DNA from: Desulfosporosinus sp. UBA5188 | Lineage (GTDB): Bacteria > Bacillota > Desulfitobacteriia > Desulfitobacteriales > Desulfitobacteriaceae | Direction of reading: 5' to 3' | DNA: 8,041 nucleotides | Assembly: GCA_002413075.1 (NCBI GenBank) | Contig: DHWG01000175.1 | Coordinates: forward strand, 1 to 8,041 | Shown: positions 7,329 to 8,041 of the stretch, one piece after another | How the letters are laid out: every line of letters begins with the position of its first letter | Position numbering within the stretch: the first letter of the stretch is position 1 | The notes under the pieces: model-generated | What the model was told of the DNA's origin: nothing | What the model saw: only the letters and a program-made list of their open reading frames with translations | Database searches by the model: none | Position numbers and translations under genes: made by a program

Positions 7329-7634
7329 TTATATCGGAAAATTTCTCTCGAACTTATCAATCAACGGATAAAATATGGCAGTCGTCATCATGCTAAGATA
7401 AGCTGTGACAAAACCAAAGCTAATCATGGGTAGTAAAAAACTAAGCTCAAAGGTAATTAAGTGAGTTGTCAGGAATACTCCCATACCGCTCCAAAATCCT
7501 TGACAGAAAGGACAACTAAGGACCTTTCTGAATAAATATCCTTTTGTTTTGAGATAATTTCTTATACCCTTAAACAAAACAAAATCAAAGAGAAAGAAAC
7601 GAATGCTTAAGGTTAATAGTATTAAAAAAAGCAT
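7329..7634 (-). CDS. Small membrane protein with CPFCQGFW motif (DUF1360-like)
   Basis: This 101-residue protein has a hydrophobic N-terminal helix (residues 2-22). A basic stretch follows (KGIRNYLKTKGYLFRKV), then CPFCQGFWSG around residues 41-50, and two further hydrophobic helices (about 51-70 and 74-92). The CxxCxGFW arrangement just before a membrane helix is what I associate with DUF1360 proteins such as Bacillus YngL, but the assignment rests on that motif and size only. The paired cysteines could bind a metal or form a redox pair at the membrane surface. AAAGGTGA (7641-7648) is its ribosome site with ~7 bases of spacing. The ATG overlaps by one base the stop of the upstream Cys-rich gene (TAATG), so the two are probably translated together. 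The function is unknown. Confidence 0.75.
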   Translation of the reverse strand: MLFLILLTLSIRFFLFDFVLFKGIRNYLKTKGYLFRKVLSCPFCQGFWSGMGVFLTTHLITFELSFLLPMISFGFVTAYLSMMTTAIFYPLIDKFERNFPI

Positions 7635-7804
7635 TATGATTCACCTTTATTATTTGCGCATTGATCGAGTAAAATTTCAAACTGAGCCGCGGTGAGGGAA
7701 ACTTTCCCACCAAAATCATCCTTGATGATTACGCTATCAGTATCAAATTCTACGGTTGGACAACAGCCATTTTGACAAAGTGTCAGCGTTAGTAAACGTT
7801 TCAT
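7634..7804 (-). CDS. Small Cys-rich protein of unknown function, coupled to the membrane protein
   Basis: This 56-residue protein begins MKRLLTLTLCQNGCCPTVEF and continues with a predicted beta pattern (DTDSVIIKDDFGGKVSL) and a short helix (TAAQFEILLDQC). Four cysteines are present: C10, C14, C15 and C50. The spacing C-x3-CC suggests metal or iron-sulfur binding, but this is an inference. Small proteins of the form 'CxxxCCPxVE...I.DD.GgkV.LT' occur in anaerobic Firmicutes, as far as I recall, without known function. The start is supported by AAAGGGG (7813-7819) eight bases upstream. The TAA overlaps the ATG of the next gene by one base, a typical translational-coupling arrangement. The gene is too short for many gene callers but looks real, given its ribosome site, protein-like sequence and coupling. 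Confidence 0.78.
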   Translation of the reverse strand: MKRLLTLTLCQNGCCPTVEFDTDSVIIKDDFGGKVSLTAAQFEILLDQCANNKGES

Positions 7805-7843
7805 CGTGTTAACCCCTTTCTGCTATTTTGAACTTGTCTCTTT

Positions 7844-7876
7844 ATTGTATAAACATGTACGATCATTTGTTACAAT
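7844..7876. repeat. Imperfect inverted repeat over the candidate promoter
   Basis: ATTGTATAAA (7844-7853) and the reverse complement of TTGTTACAAT (7867-7876), which is ATTGTAACAA, agree at 8 of 10 positions, including the first six. The arms are 13 bases apart and cover both promoter hexamers, so a dimeric regulator could bind here. In AT-rich DNA such a match can arise by chance. Confidence 0.3.
7846..7875 (-). promoter_or_regulatory. Candidate promoter for the Cys-rich/membrane protein pair
   Basis: On the minus strand TTGTAA (7875-7870) and TATACA (7851-7846) are 18 bases apart, each matching four of six consensus positions. Transcription would begin near 7839, leaving a ~35-base leader before the ATG at 7804. 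No better pair is visible in the upstream gap. Confidence 0.38.
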
Positions 7877-8000
7877 TGTTCATTGCATCATGTCTAATTG
7901 TTGTAGGGATTTTTCTTTTGAAATATTGAAGGAGAATAAACGAGTGTTTGTTTGTACGCTGGAAGAAACGAATTGATCAAAAGGTTGAAAAAATAGTACA

Positions 8001-8041
8001 AGAGACTCCAAATCCATGTTTTTCATGGGTTTGGAGTCTCT
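8001..8041. terminator. Strong 18-bp hairpin at the window end, probable terminator
   Basis: AGAGACTCCAAATCCATG (8001-8018) pairs over its full length with 8024-8041, with one G-U pair, around a TTTTT loop. The stem ends exactly at the last base of the window, so any T tract on the plus side is out of sight. On the minus side the stem is followed by TGTACTATTTTTT. It could serve transcription from either direction. Confidence 0.6.

Noticed and set aside
1..8041. CRISPR array, tRNA or intact mobile element
   Set aside because: No regularly spaced direct repeats, no tRNA-like cloverleaf and no transposase motifs were found on reading both strands.

Overview
This window looks like chromosomal DNA of a low-to-moderate-GC Firmicute, most likely a clostridial relative of Desulfosporosinus or Desulfitobacterium. 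The evidence is AAGGAGG-type ribosome sites, a BmrR/BltR-style MerR regulator, a DUF554 membrane protein and the overall codon habit. The genus is an inference from impression, not a database match.

Left part (1-2116). A compact two-gene minus-strand module, a MerR-family regulator (1019-1849) followed by a DUF554 membrane protein (272-955), lies between two broken genes. On its left is the 3' part of a cupin gene, probably from an XRE-cupin regulator, which carries a one-base frameshift. On its right are only the last ~50 codons of a SNF2-type helicase. Both broken genes have lost the 5' end that faces the module, as if the module replaced the middle of an older divergent pair. Between merR and the DUF554 gene is a textbook MerR-type promoter with a 19-base spacer and a CTCTAGTTACTAGAG palindrome. 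Its -35 hexamer contains the merR stop codon, so the DUF554 gene is the obvious target of the regulator.

Centre (2276-7144). One 1622-residue gene fills 60 percent of the window. It has an unrecognised N-terminal region (~390 aa), a complete superfamily-1 (Upf1/DNA2-like) helicase core split by a ~680-residue helical insert, a Vsr/DUF559-like PD-(D/E)XK nuclease domain and a small Cys-containing C-terminal module. It is the best candidate here for a little-described system, probably a single-protein DNA or RNA defence or repair machine. A long imperfect hairpin follows it.

Right part (7200-8041). A convergent minus-strand pair encodes a 56-residue Cys-rich protein and a 101-residue membrane protein with a CPFCQGFW motif. 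The two are coupled by a TAATG overlap, and a probable promoter lies within an inverted repeat upstream. The window ends exactly on a strong 18-bp hairpin that resembles a terminator. No tRNA, rRNA gene, CRISPR array or intact insertion sequence is visible.
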